A DNA stretch of 18,019 bases from Acidilobaceae archaeon UBA158 (GCA_002506595.1 DAXV01000064.1:1-18019), one strand, 5' to 3'. Numbered from the stretch's first letter, positions 1 through 6,451 are shown. The notes: generated by a model from the letters alone, not told the origin. Numbers and translations are program-made.

Positions 1-3
1 CTA

Positions 4-54
4 TAAGGGGGCTATCCATCCCCTTCCGTGAGGGAGGGGACTTCCGCCCCCTTA
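4..54 (+). ncRNA. GC-rich foldback: possible structured RNA or end of an IS200/IS605 (TnpB)-type element
   Basis: This stretch is far richer in GC than anything around it, which in an AT-rich thermophile usually marks a structured RNA. Positions 4-12 pair with 46-54 (a 9-bp stem, TAAGGGGGC with GCCCCCTTA). Inside it 20-27 pair with 32-39 (8 bp, one T-G pair) around a GTGA loop. GTGA is a GNRA-type tetraloop only when read on the plus strand, which favours a plus-strand RNA. Positions 56-60 are CCCCC and could form an alternative pairing. Composition and nested hairpins resemble the right ends (omega-RNA scaffolds) of TnpB elements, which would place the transposon body left of the window. No transposase remnant is visible here. 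A bidirectional terminator or another ncRNA is also possible. Confidence 0.4.
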
Positions 55-66
55 ACCCCCATTAAG

Positions 67-399
67 TTAAAGCTGACTCAATTCATCTATAGCCTTTGAC
101 TTTACATCATCTAGATTCTCTATAATATCAGTTAAAGTATCATATTTATTAATTAACATATATGATAAATGTCCTTTCGATAAATCATAAGACTTCTGAT
201 CTAAATAACCTTGCTTTACGATAACTGCTTGAGCACCTAACTGCATTATAGCATCAATCGTAACATCTTTTCCAATCTTGAATCCAGGATTTTCATATTG
301 TTCCACAACTTCTTGTTCTTCATCGATTACTGCAAGAATTTCTCCTTCATCAAGAGGCTTTAGGTTTTGTTCCTCATCATATACTAAAGCAATCCTCAT
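67..399 (-). CDS. NifX/NafY-like (dinitrogenase FeMo-cofactor domain) protein
   Basis: A 110-aa single-domain protein with the layout of the Nitro_FeMo-Co (NifX/NafY/NifB C-terminal) fold. It opens with a strand (MRIALVYDEE), has a second strand (EILAVID), a central helix followed by GAQAVIVKQG (residues about 55-64), and ends in an acidic helix. It lacks the HFG motif seen in the paralogue at 10344-10736, so the family call rests on overall pattern rather than a signature. Family members bind metal clusters or metal ions in small carrier or chaperone roles. No nitrogenase genes are visible, so a nitrogen-fixation role is not implied. Starts at ATG 397-399, with a TATA-like box at 431-441 implying a leader of about 10 nt. 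Transcribed alone; its stop lies just beside the GC-rich foldback. Confidence 0.6.
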   Translation of the reverse strand: MRIALVYDEEQNLKPLDEGEILAVIDEEQEVVEQYENPGFKIGKDVTIDAIMQLGAQAVIVKQGYLDQKSYDLSKGHLSYMLINKYDTLTDIIENLDDVKSKAIDELSQL

Positions 400-430
400 A
401 TTTAATACCCATTAAATTTACAAAACTAAA

Positions 431-441
431 GTATATATATC
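431..441 (-). promoter_or_regulatory. TATA-like box for the NifX-like gene at 67-399
   Basis: Read on the minus strand this is an ATATATATAC run centred about 36 nt upstream of the ATG. Archaeal spacing (about 26 nt from box to transcript start) predicts a transcript starting near position 409, only about 10 nt before the start codon. Confidence 0.5.
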
Positions 442-480
442 TAAATGCTAGCTAAAAATTTCTTAATTTAATAATTAAAC

Positions 481-504
481 ATTGTTAACTCCCCAGTTAA
501 CAAT
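481..504. repeat. Perfect inverted repeat, 10-bp arms with a 4-nt CCCC spacer
   Basis: ATTGTTAACT (481-490) is followed by CCCC and its exact reverse complement AGTTAACAAT (495-504). It lies about 40 nt upstream of the TATA-like box of the NifX-like gene and about 40 nt beyond the stop of the upstream small gene. No T-run follows on either strand, so it does not look like a terminator. A dimeric regulator site or an RNA hairpin with a GGGG/CCCC loop is more likely. Confidence 0.55.
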
Positions 505-544
505 TGCATTGAAAATAATATCAAGAATATTTGAGCATGATGTT

Positions 545-841
545 TTATTTTTTAGTCTCTTCTATTAATTTTAAAGTACTATTCCAAACTCTATCGTTTA
601 TGCTTATCCCTTCTTTTGCAACCCCTTCTTTTATTTTATTTAAAAATTCCAAATAATTTAATGATTCTCTAACTGTACCTAAATCAACTTGAACAACCTT
701 TTTAGTTGCAGGATCAATTATTCTTACTATTTCTTTTATTTTACCATCTTTACCTACAATTCTATATATATCTAATTGCCTTAAATTTAATAACTCAATT
801 AATTTTTTATATTTTGTATATATTTTATTATTTTGTGCCAC
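545..841 (-). CDS. Small conserved-type hypothetical protein
   Basis: I do not recognise this protein. From the start chosen here it has 98 residues, is rich in lysine and isoleucine, has no membrane segment or signal peptide, and looks like a beta-strand core (IYRIVGKDGKIKEIVRIID, then KKVVQVDL) with a helical C-terminus. The open frame extends to a GTG at 881-883, but I prefer the in-frame GTG at 839-841. A good ribosome site (GAAGGTGA) sits 7 nt upstream of it, and the TATA-like TTTTAAA at 887-893 would place the transcript start near 864, after the upstream GTG. Using the longer start adds 14 residues. Divergent from the winged-helix gene at 917 and the first gene upstream of the NifX-like gene, with a 145-nt gap to it. 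Confidence 0.55.
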   Translation of the reverse strand: MAQNNKIYTKYKKLIELLNLRQLDIYRIVGKDGKIKEIVRIIDPATKKVVQVDLGTVRESLNYLEFLNKIKEGVAKEGISINDRVWNSTLKLIEETKK

Positions 842-916
842 TTTCGCTTCACCTTCTTTTACATTTGTTAATCTGAGGCCCACAAATTTAAAAGGTTACC
901 TTATTTTGGTGATATA

Positions 917-1132
917 ATGAGCAAAAGTTACTTAAAGGCAACAATAAACTTAGATTTGATAGCTGATGAGTTAAAGAGACTTAATAAAAGGTATATAACA
1001 ATAAAAGATTTTTCAAGATATTTTGGAATGTCACACAAAACCTCAGGAAAAATATTGAGACATTTGGAAAAAATGGGTTATGTAAAAAGATTTTCAACAT
1101 CAACTTACTCTATTATTAGAGACCCTACTTAA
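917..1132 (+). CDS. Small winged-helix DNA-binding protein
   Basis: A 71-aa protein that is almost entirely one winged helix-turn-helix. A helix at about residues 11-23 is followed by a turn and second helix (ITIKDFSRYFG), a recognition helix (SHKTSGKILRHLEKMGYV, about 39-56) and a short wing (VKRFSTSTYSIIRD). This suggests a transcription regulator acting on DNA, with an unknown target. ATG at 917-919 is preceded by GGTGAT at 908-913. It diverges from the small gene at 545-841 with about 75 nt between, so it could act on that shared region. Its last 33 nt overlap head-on with the tail of the membrane-protein gene at 1100-1297. Confidence 0.75.
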   Translation: MSKSYLKATINLDLIADELKRLNKRYITIKDFSRYFGMSHKTSGKILRHLEKMGYVKRFSTSTYSIIRDPT

Positions 1133-1297
1133 TAATAAAGACATTATTGATAAGAAAATCCAAAAGAAAGAAATCCCTAAATAATCAATAGTTCTAAATC
1201 TATAATACGCAATAATTGATAATATAAATGACAACAATGATAATATAAAAGCTATAAATCCAATCAATTTTAAACCATGAATTTTATTCATAATCAT
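1100..1297 (-). CDS. Small membrane protein with two predicted transmembrane helices
   Basis: A 65-aa protein with two hydrophobic segments, about residues 10-31 (LIGFIAFILSLLSFILSIIA) and 38-57 (YLGISFFWIFLSIMSLLL), separated by a short charged turn. Function unknown. Its ATG (1295-1297) overlaps the TGA stop (1294-1296) of the winged-helix gene upstream in an ATGA arrangement, which implies translational coupling and is the main reason to believe it is real. The 3' end overlaps the convergent winged-helix gene by 33 nt. A winged-helix regulator plus a tiny membrane partner is common in archaea, so it may anchor or sense for the coupled regulator; that role is an inference. Confidence 0.6.
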   Translation of the reverse strand: MIMNKIHGLKLIGFIAFILSLLSFILSIIAYYRFRTIDYLGISFFWIFLSIMSLLLSRVSNNRVS

Positions 1298-1500
1298 TTC
1301 ACTTTCTTAAATACAATCCTTTTTTTCTCATAATTAGGAACTCTTTGCACTTTTGATTCTCTTACTAGTTCAGATAAAGCCTTCCTTAATGGCCTAGAAT
1401 CTTCAGTCCACTTCAGCATTTTTTTAATTTCATCAAAAGTTAACTCATCGTTTTTTTCTAATAAAAATAGAATATTATTTTTTAATTCATTTATATCCAA
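1294..1500 (-). CDS. Winged-helix-like regulator downstream of the aminotransferase
   Basis: A 68-aa protein with a winged-helix pattern. A first helix (NELKNNILFLLEKND) is followed by LTFDEIKKMLKW, a helix containing RPLRKALSELVRESKV (about residues 36-51), and a basic strand pair (VQRVPNYEKKRIVFKKV). It probably binds DNA as a local regulator. The start is TTG at 1498-1500, decided by GAGGG at 1508-1512 with a 6-nt spacer. It begins 12 nt after the aminotransferase stop and overlaps the membrane-protein gene by 4 nt, so the three genes look like one transcript. It could autoregulate the operon or respond to the aminotransferase pathway, but nothing in the sequence shows the effector. Confidence 0.7.
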   Translation of the reverse strand: MDINELKNNILFLLEKNDELTFDEIKKMLKWTEDSRPLRKALSELVRESKVQRVPNYEKKRIVFKKVK

Positions 1501-1512
1501 ATTCTTCCCTCT

Positions 1513-2859
1513 TTAAAGATTCTTGTTTTCTTCCTTTAATATATCTCCTATTATTTCAATCGCTTTAGCTAATAGATCCTCATCTATAACTAAAGGTGGT
1601 GCAATTCTTATTGATGATACTCCAGAACCTATTACTAAAACTCCTTTCTTGAAAGATTTATCTAATATTCTACCTAATTCTTTAGAAGCTGGTTCCTTTG
1701 TTTTTCTATTTTTAACCAATTCTACACCTATCATTAAACCTTTTCCTCTTACATCGCCGATTATTTCTAGTTCTTCTTTAAGATCATTAAAGTACTTTAT
1801 CACCATGTCGCCAAGCTTTGCAGCCCTATCAGTTAACTTTTCTTCTTTAATTGTATCTATAACAGCTTGCATCGCAGCTAATGCTATAGGATTACCTCCA
1901 AAAGTATTTGCATGACTTCCTTTCTTCATTACATCCATAACTTTATCCTTAGCTACAATAGCTCCTAATGGCAAACCGCCACCTATAGCCTTTGCCATAG
2001 CAATTATATCTGGAACAACATTCCAATTTTCAATAGCAAACCATTTACCAGTTCTGGCTATACCAGATTGAACTTCATCATCAACTAATAATATGTTATA
2101 TTTATCAGCTAATTTTCTTAATCCTGGTAAGAAATTATCCGGAGGTACAATATATCCTCCTTCTCCTTGTATTGGCTCAACAAATATAGCAGCAACTTCT
2201 GTAGGCTCAACAAGCTTAGCAAATATCCAATCTTCTATATAGTTTAAAACAGCTTCTCCGCATTCTTTTGGATCATCTGTATTGAATGGACATCTGTAAG
2301 TATATGGATAGGGAACATGTATTACTCCGGGAACCAAGGGAGCATAATGTTCTCTATAGTGTGCCTTGCTTGCAGTTAATGACAATGAACCCATAGTTCT
2401 TCCATGAAATGCTCCTAAAAATGCAATGATATATTGCCTTTTACCTTCATGATAATATCTTGCTATCTTTAAAGCACCTTCAATGCTCTCTGTACCGCTA
2501 TTTGTATAGAAAACCCTTCCATTATTTATTGGAACAACTGAAAGAAGTTTTTCAGCACTTGTAACTGCTTCTTCATAATAGAAATCTGTTAAAGAATAAT
2601 GTTGTAACTTTTCGGCCTCACGCTTTATTGCTTCAACTACCTTTGGATGATTATGTCCCAAAGCCATTACAGCAATGCCTGCATTCATGTCAATATATTT
2701 ATTTCCGTCAACATCTTCTACTACGGCTCCATGTCCAGTTTTTATTACTAATGGATACCATCTAACATAGGATTGCATTAATAATTTCTGATCTTTTTCT
2801 ATTACATTTCTCGCCTCTGGACCGGGAGGCTCAACTTTTATATCAGGTACTCTTTCCAT
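1513..2859 (-). CDS. Class III PLP aminotransferase (4-aminobutyrate/ornithine-type or related racemase)
   Basis: A 448-aa cytoplasmic PLP enzyme of the class III (omega-) aminotransferase family, full length for the family. Visible landmarks are the N-terminal GHGAVVEDVDGNKYID block (about 42-57), NSGTESIEGALKIARY (120-135), GAFHGRTMGSLSLT (149-162), the VEPIQGEGG strand (227-235), the cofactor-contacting DDEVQSG (Asp261) and the PLP lysine in MAKAIGGGLPLG (Lys290). Such enzymes transfer omega-amino groups from 4-aminobutyrate, ornithine or lysine to 2-oxoglutarate. In Thermococcales some close relatives are amino-acid racemases, so substrate cannot be fixed from sequence. ATG 2857-2859 has GGTGAT at 2865-2870. 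First gene of an apparent three-gene operon with a winged-helix and a membrane protein. Confidence 0.9.
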   Translation of the reverse strand: MERVPDIKVEPPGPEARNVIEKDQKLLMQSYVRWYPLVIKTGHGAVVEDVDGNKYIDMNAGIAVMALGHNHPKVVEAIKREAEKLQHYSLTDFYYEEAVTSAEKLLSVVPINNGRVFYTNSGTESIEGALKIARYYHEGKRQYIIAFLGAFHGRTMGSLSLTASKAHYREHYAPLVPGVIHVPYPYTYRCPFNTDDPKECGEAVLNYIEDWIFAKLVEPTEVAAIFVEPIQGEGGYIVPPDNFLPGLRKLADKYNILLVDDEVQSGIARTGKWFAIENWNVVPDIIAMAKAIGGGLPLGAIVAKDKVMDVMKKGSHANTFGGNPIALAAMQAVIDTIKEEKLTDRAAKLGDMVIKYFNDLKEELEIIGDVRGKGLMIGVELVKNRKTKEPASKELGRILDKSFKKGVLVIGSGVSSIRIAPPLVIDEDLLAKAIEIIGDILKEENKNL

Positions 2860-2886
2860 GTTAAATCACCCACATTTCCTGATAAT

Positions 2887-2916
2887 CTTATATAATTGAA
2901 GAATATTATATATATT
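2887..2916. promoter_or_regulatory. Interleaved divergent promoters
   Basis: Two TATA-like boxes lie side by side. TATATAAT (2889-2896), read on plus, predicts a start near 2918, right at the GGGGTT ribosome site of the 54-aa gene. The ATATATATAAT run (about 2902-2914), read on minus, predicts a start near 2882 for the aminotransferase operon. Each transcript would begin on the far side of the other's box, so the promoters overlap and may compete. Confidence 0.45.
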
Positions 2917-2929
2917 TGGGGTTATAGAA

Positions 2930-3094
2930 ATGCAAAAATACGAATTTGAAATAGTTGAAGAATATTTTTTAAATGGAGAACATAGATTCAGACTAAAAGA
3001 AAAAAATAGTAATATCATAATCAATGTTTCTGCAGAAAATATCGATGAAGCTGCAAAAAAGGCAAGCAAAATATTATTAAATCTGTCAAAATAA
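2930..3094 (+). CDS. Small hypothetical protein, 54 aa
   Basis: A short open frame running ATG 2930-2932 to TAA 3092-3094. The product starts MQKYEFEIVEEYFLNGEHR and ends in an amphipathic helix with an alternating acidic/basic pattern (SAENIDEAAKKASKILLNL). The pattern is strand-turn-strand-helix: EFEIVEEYF, then FRLKEKNSNIIINVS, then the helix, which is credible for a small folded alpha/beta protein. GGGG at 2918-2921 lies 8 nt upstream of the ATG, and a TATA-like box lies at 2889-2896. I do not recognise the family. It diverges from the aminotransferase operon and converges on the nucleotidyltransferase gene. It is easily missed because of its length; an opposite-strand frame over the same bases (2866-3069) is a shadow. 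Confidence 0.6.
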   Translation: MQKYEFEIVEEYFLNGEHRFRLKEKNSNIIINVSAENIDEAAKKASKILLNLSK

Positions 3095-3182
3095 TAATGA
3101 AAGTTTTTTAAATAATTTACTTAAAATTCTTATAATTAAATAAAGATTTTATTTATTACCTTTCAAATTAATTACTTAAAAT

Positions 3183-4400
3183 TTAAATTATTTTTTTATC
3201 CACAACTGAAGACTTAGATTCTATAGATCTATGAGGCCAAATGCTAGAATTTATTATTTCTGCATCATCTCCTACTATAACATTGTTTCCAAGTTGGCTA
3301 TTAATTATCTTTACATTTTCACCTATTTTAACGTGCCTACCTAATATACTGTTCTTTATCACAGAGCCGGTTTTTAAAAAGCTTCTATCCATAACTATAG
3401 AATTATTGATTTCTGTGTTATCTTCAATCACTGTATAATTATCTATTATTGATGATAGCAACTTTACATTTTCACCTATTTTAACGTGCCTACCTATTAA
3501 ATTCTTTCCATTAATCATAATTTTATTTGTCGCAATTTTTTCTATGATTTCTATATGATCATTTTTTGATCTCTTACTCATGCCTTGCATATAAACATTT
3601 CTATATTCAGTTTCTACATTAAGCCTATCTTTATCTAGGTTATTTAAAAGATAATATGATGCTTCCCTATAACTTTCTAATGTACCTACATCAAACCAAT
3701 AACTATTACTTACATAACCCATTACTTTATATTTTTTTGAGATTATATAAGGTATAATATCTTTTCCAAAATCCCCTTTGCCTAATTTAAGAATTTCATT
3801 AAACTCAGGTGATCTAAGAAATTTTACAAAATCCTCTGATAATAAATATATACCTGTATTAACTAGTCTTGATGGTAATTCACTAGGGTTGCTAGGCTTT
3901 TCAATAAAGCTTTCAATCCTCATGTTTTCATCAACTTTTGCAACACCAAATTGACTTATCCTTTCTGGGTCCACTATTTCTTTTAGGACTATAGTCATAA
4001 ATGCATCATTAGATTGATGAAATTTATATATGTTATTAATATTAATGCTTGCGACGGTATCTCCTTGAAAAACAAGCACATCATCGTATATATCATAATA
4101 ATCAGCCATTATTTTAACAGAGTGTGCATTACCTATGCTCTCTTCATTTGGCTGATATCTTAATTTAATTGTTTTAATTTCACCATCTATTTTAACCTTA
4201 AATCTCTCTCCTAAATGATCATATATATCTCTATAATTATAATAACCGCTAACTCCCAAGAAAACTTCATTAATACCTCTATATGCAAGTTCAAATAAGG
4301 TATAATCTATTAGAAAATTATTTAAAAATCTAACCATAGGTTTTGAAGTATCAACAGTCAATGGATAAAGTCTTGTTCCTAATCCTCCTACAGGTATCAA
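3183..4400 (-). CDS. Sugar-phosphate nucleotidyltransferase with C-terminal left-handed beta-helix
   Basis: About 405 aa. The N-terminal half (to about residue 240) is an NTP_transferase domain: nucleotide loop IPVGGLGTRLYPLT (2-15), SKPM (19-22), FQGDTVA with the metal-binding Asp, EKPSNP, LVNTGIYLL and YWFDVGT. The C-terminal part (about 285-400) is a hexapeptide-repeat beta-helix. Enzymes of this family make NDP-sugars (GDP-mannose, UDP-, ADP- or dTDP-glucose) from sugar-1-phosphates; the sugar and base cannot be assigned here. The listed TTG start (4398-4400) leaves only one residue before the IPVGG loop. An ATT at 4419-4421 would give MTPIKKTLIPVGG, 6 nt after GGGGG at 4428-4432, and may be the true start. 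TATA-like box at 4455-4462. Transcribed alone. Confidence 0.88.
   Translation of the reverse strand: MIPVGGLGTRLYPLTVDTSKPMVRFLNNFLIDYTLFELAYRGINEVFLGVSGYYNYRDIYDHLGERFKVKIDGEIKTIKLRYQPNEESIGNAHSVKIMADYYDIYDDVLVFQGDTVASININNIYKFHQSNDAFMTIVLKEIVDPERISQFGVAKVDENMRIESFIEKPSNPSELPSRLVNTGIYLLSEDFVKFLRSPEFNEILKLGKGDFGKDIIPYIISKKYKVMGYVSNSYWFDVGTLESYREASYYLLNNLDKDRLNVETEYRNVYMQGMSKRSKNDHIEIIEKIATNKIMINGKNLIGRHVKIGENVKLLSSIIDNYTVIEDNTEINNSIVMDRSFLKTGSVIKNSILGRHVKIGENVKIINSQLGNNVIVGDDAEIINSSIWPHRSIESKSSVVDKKII
3309..3343 (-). repeat. 35-nt direct repeat, copy nearer the 3' end of the nucleotidyltransferase gene
   Basis: Identical over 35 nt to 3462-3496, in the same frame, 153 nt (51 codons) apart. 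It encodes the beta-helix turn GRHVKIGENVK (about residues 353-364). Identity at synonymous positions suggests a recent duplication or gene conversion within the beta-helix. Confidence 0.8.
3462..3496 (-). repeat. 35-nt direct repeat, copy nearer the 5' end of the nucleotidyltransferase gene
   Basis: Partner of 3309-3343, encoding the same GRHVKIGENVK turn at about residues 302-312. Confidence 0.8.
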
Positions 4401-4427
4401 TGTCTTTTTTATTGGTGTAATTATTGA

Positions 4428-4462
4428 CCCCCAATAATGTTATATTCATAAAACCTTATATC
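4428..4462 (-). promoter_or_regulatory. TATA-like box and ribosome site of the nucleotidyltransferase
   Basis: On the minus strand CGATATAAGG carries a TATA-like core at 4455-4462, predicting a transcript start near 4433, immediately before GGGGG (4428-4432). This excludes the out-of-frame ATG at 4447-4449 as a start and leaves only codons between about 4424 and 4398: ATA, ATT or TTG. The rest of 4401-4616 is AT-rich; I see no gene in it, though a TATA-like TTTATATAAG sits on plus at about 4539-4548. Confidence 0.45.
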
Positions 4463-4616
4463 GTTTTCATATATGAACTTTTATTTTCAAAATTAAAAGA
4501 GTATTATTAAAATTTTAAAATGCAAATATTAAAAATATTTATATAAGAATAATAGGATTAATAAACTCGAAAAACTAAACTTAGTATTTGGTTTTTGATA
4601 AGATTTTTATTAACTC

Positions 4617-5789
4617 TTATTTAATGTAGTGATATATTTTTCCAAACATCAAAGCCCCTATTATAGATGTCAGCAGTGACATAATAACTATGGATGAAAA
4701 CTCAACGTTATCTATAATTGAATATGATAAACCTATGTTCGCAACAGCTAATCCTATTTCACCTCTTGGAACCATTCCAATAGATATCGCTAGGCTTGAT
4801 TTATGATTTTTTGTAGTTAAATAAGCGAAAGGATAAATTCCTAATATTTTAAAAATTATTGCTATCGCCGTTATAAGTAGACTTAAAATTAATCCAAAGA
4901 ATGACAATCCTATTATATTAACTTCAGCTCCAATCGTAACAAAAAATATTGATCCAAATAAGGTTAGCAAAGTATTTGTATTTTCTCTTAATAGTGTTGC
5001 TTTATTACTTGCTGCCATAGATACACCAGCTATGTATGCTGCTATAATTGGAGAAAAACCCAACGTGGTCATAATAGCTGTTAACCCAAAAATTGTTACT
5101 AATGATACTTCAAATACATATTTTTCTTTTATAATATTAAATATTTTTGGTATTATAAAAACAGAAGTAGCAAATATAATAATCCATGCTATACTATAAA
5201 AAAATATACTTCTTAATATATTCTCATAATTTATTGATCCTAAAGAGCTTATAGCTAAAGCTACAGATAGAATAATCAAGGAAACTACATCATCATATGC
5301 TCCTGCAGTTAAAATAAAATCAACACCATTTCCTTTTAAATTTGCTTCCTTAATTAAAGAAGAAGCCACAGCTAAACTGGTTGCTCCCAAAGCTGATCCA
5401 ATAATTATAGCAGAATTAAAAGGGACAAAAAATCTAATTAATATTGATCCAAATATGAAAGGTATCGTTGCCCCAAAAATTGCTCCCATTATTCCCCATA
5501 TTCCTGATGCTTTTAGAGAAGATACACCAGATTCTAATCCTGTAGAATAAACAAGAAGGATAACAGAAAATTCTGAAAATAAAAGCAAATAATTATTTAT
5601 GCTAAATAAATTTATATTTATAATTCTATTTATAAAACCTCCAATTAAAAATGGAGATAATAAGATGCCTACCAGCAATTCACCAACTACCTTAGGAAAT
5701 CTATATTTAATTGCAACACTCTCCATTAATGTAGCAAACAACACCAGTAATGATATTTCTAGTAATGCTATAACGACTTCGCTTAACAT
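4617..5789 (-). CDS. Na+/H+ antiporter-type membrane protein (CPA2 family)
   Basis: A 390-aa polytopic membrane protein, hydrophobic almost throughout, with roughly 11-13 transmembrane segments. This is the full membrane domain of a monovalent cation:proton antiporter; no cytoplasmic KTN/TrkA domain follows. Landmarks are the N-terminal FPKVVGELLVGILLSP (31-46, typical of KefB/NapA relatives), LGATSLAVASSLI in the crossover region (about 134-146), GAYDDVVSL with paired Asp166-Asp167, and VPRGEIGLAVANIG near the end. In characterised relatives a DD motif goes with electrogenic Na+/H+ exchange, so sodium or pH homeostasis is the best guess. Start ATG 5787-5789, with a TATA-like GATATAAAT on the minus strand about 38 nt upstream (5822-5830) and no strong ribosome site. 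Transcribed alone. Confidence 0.85.
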   Translation of the reverse strand: MLSEVVIALLEISLLVLFATLMESVAIKYRFPKVVGELLVGILLSPFLIGGFINRIININLFSINNYLLLFSEFSVILLVYSTGLESGVSSLKASGIWGIMGAIFGATIPFIFGSILIRFFVPFNSAIIIGSALGATSLAVASSLIKEANLKGNGVDFILTAGAYDDVVSLIILSVALAISSLGSINYENILRSIFFYSIAWIIIFATSVFIIPKIFNIIKEKYVFEVSLVTIFGLTAIMTTLGFSPIIAAYIAGVSMAASNKATLLRENTNTLLTLFGSIFFVTIGAEVNIIGLSFFGLILSLLITAIAIIFKILGIYPFAYLTTKNHKSSLAISIGMVPRGEIGLAVANIGLSYSIIDNVEFSSIVIMSLLTSIIGALMFGKIYHYIK

Positions 5790-5969
5790 CTTTACTCAAA
5801 TAACTCTCTAAAAATAACAAATTTATATCTTACTTTTATGATTTATTTAAGGTCAACAAACTTTCTTAAGCCATTAGATGATTCTACTGTTCAAAACTTC
5901 TATAAAAGGCTCTCTTTTATTTAATTTAAAAATAAATTCTATTAATAACAAAGTTATAATATTTCCATA

Positions 5970-5979
5970 ATATATAAAA
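5970..5979 (+). promoter_or_regulatory. TATA-like box for the Nudix gene
   Basis: ATATATAAAA at 5970-5979 predicts a transcript start at about 6001-6003, only a few bases before ATG 6007-6009 and GGCGATGA. The mRNA should therefore be nearly leaderless, which matters for the start problem in the next gene. The remaining bases of 5790-6013 hold nothing else I can support apart from the antiporter promoter. Confidence 0.45.
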
Positions 5980-6013
5980 ATCTATTTTCATTAAAAACAA
6001 CCGGCGATGAAAC

Positions 6014-6451
6014 ACGAAGAAATGTATAGTAGCAGGAGGAATATTAATAATTGATAATAAAGTACTTCTTATATATCATGAAAAATTAAAGAAATGGTTA
6101 TATCCAGGAGGCCATGTTGAAGTTAATGAAACTCCAGCAGAAGCTGCAGTTAGGGAATTTAAAGAAGAAACCGGGCTTGATGTAGAAGTTTTTGGTGAGA
6201 AAAATAATTTATCATCAGAAGATGCTATTGAAGAACCAAAACCACTAGCAATTATGAACGAAATAGTCAAATATCCTAATGAAACTCATATGCATTATGA
6301 TCTGATATTTGCTGTTAAGCTTAAAGGTGGAACATTAATTAATGGAAAATGGTTTAAAATAGATGAAATTGATAAGATAGATACATATAATAATGTTAAA
6401 AAAATTTTAAAATATGCATTTTCATTTTATCAAAATTACGTCTCATCATAA
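6014..6451 (+). CDS. Nudix hydrolase (no canonical start codon in frame)
   Basis: About 145 aa with a perfect Nudix box. From the start assumed here G33 is followed by five residues, E39, seven residues, then R47-E48-F-K-E51-E52-T-G54-L55 (GHVEVNE...REFKEETGL). The preceding strands (CIVAGGILIIDNKVLLI) and WLYPGGH are typical of small pyrophosphohydrolases acting on nucleoside diphosphate derivatives; the substrate is unknown. The first in-frame ATG is at 6254, far past the catalytic box, and no GTG or TTG precedes it. The frame is open only from 6011, after an in-frame TGA at 6008-6010. I set the start at ACG 6014, which gives MKKCIVAGG, 5 nt after the GGCGAT sequence. Alternatively translation starts at ATG 6007 and a one-base shift is needed. 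The CDF gene follows after 159 nt. Confidence 0.8.
   Translation, partial: TKKCIVAGGILIIDNKVLLIYHEKLKKWLYPGGHVEVNETPAEAAVREFKEETGLDVEVFGEKNNLSSEDAIEEPKPLAIMNEIVKYPNETHMHYDLIFAVKLKGGTLINGKWFKIDEIDKIDTYNNVKKILKYAFSFYQNYVSS

Noticed and set aside
1523..1915. Plus-strand open frame of about 130 codons
   Set aside because: It lies wholly inside the aminotransferase gene on the other strand; its product is low in complexity and has no family pattern.
2866..3069. Minus-strand frame upstream of the aminotransferase
   Set aside because: It covers the divergent promoter and the antisense of the better-supported 54-aa gene.
3117..3184. 12-nt direct repeat TTACTTAAAATT in the convergent gap
   Set aside because: Low-complexity AT sequence, expected by chance at this composition.
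6076..6270. Minus-strand frame rich in Ser/Ala
   Set aside because: Antisense of the Nudix box region; the plus-strand product has perfect catalytic motifs.
6254..6451. A separate 65-aa gene starting at ATG 6254
   Set aside because: It is the C-terminal part of the Nudix protein; the catalytic box is in the same frame just upstream.
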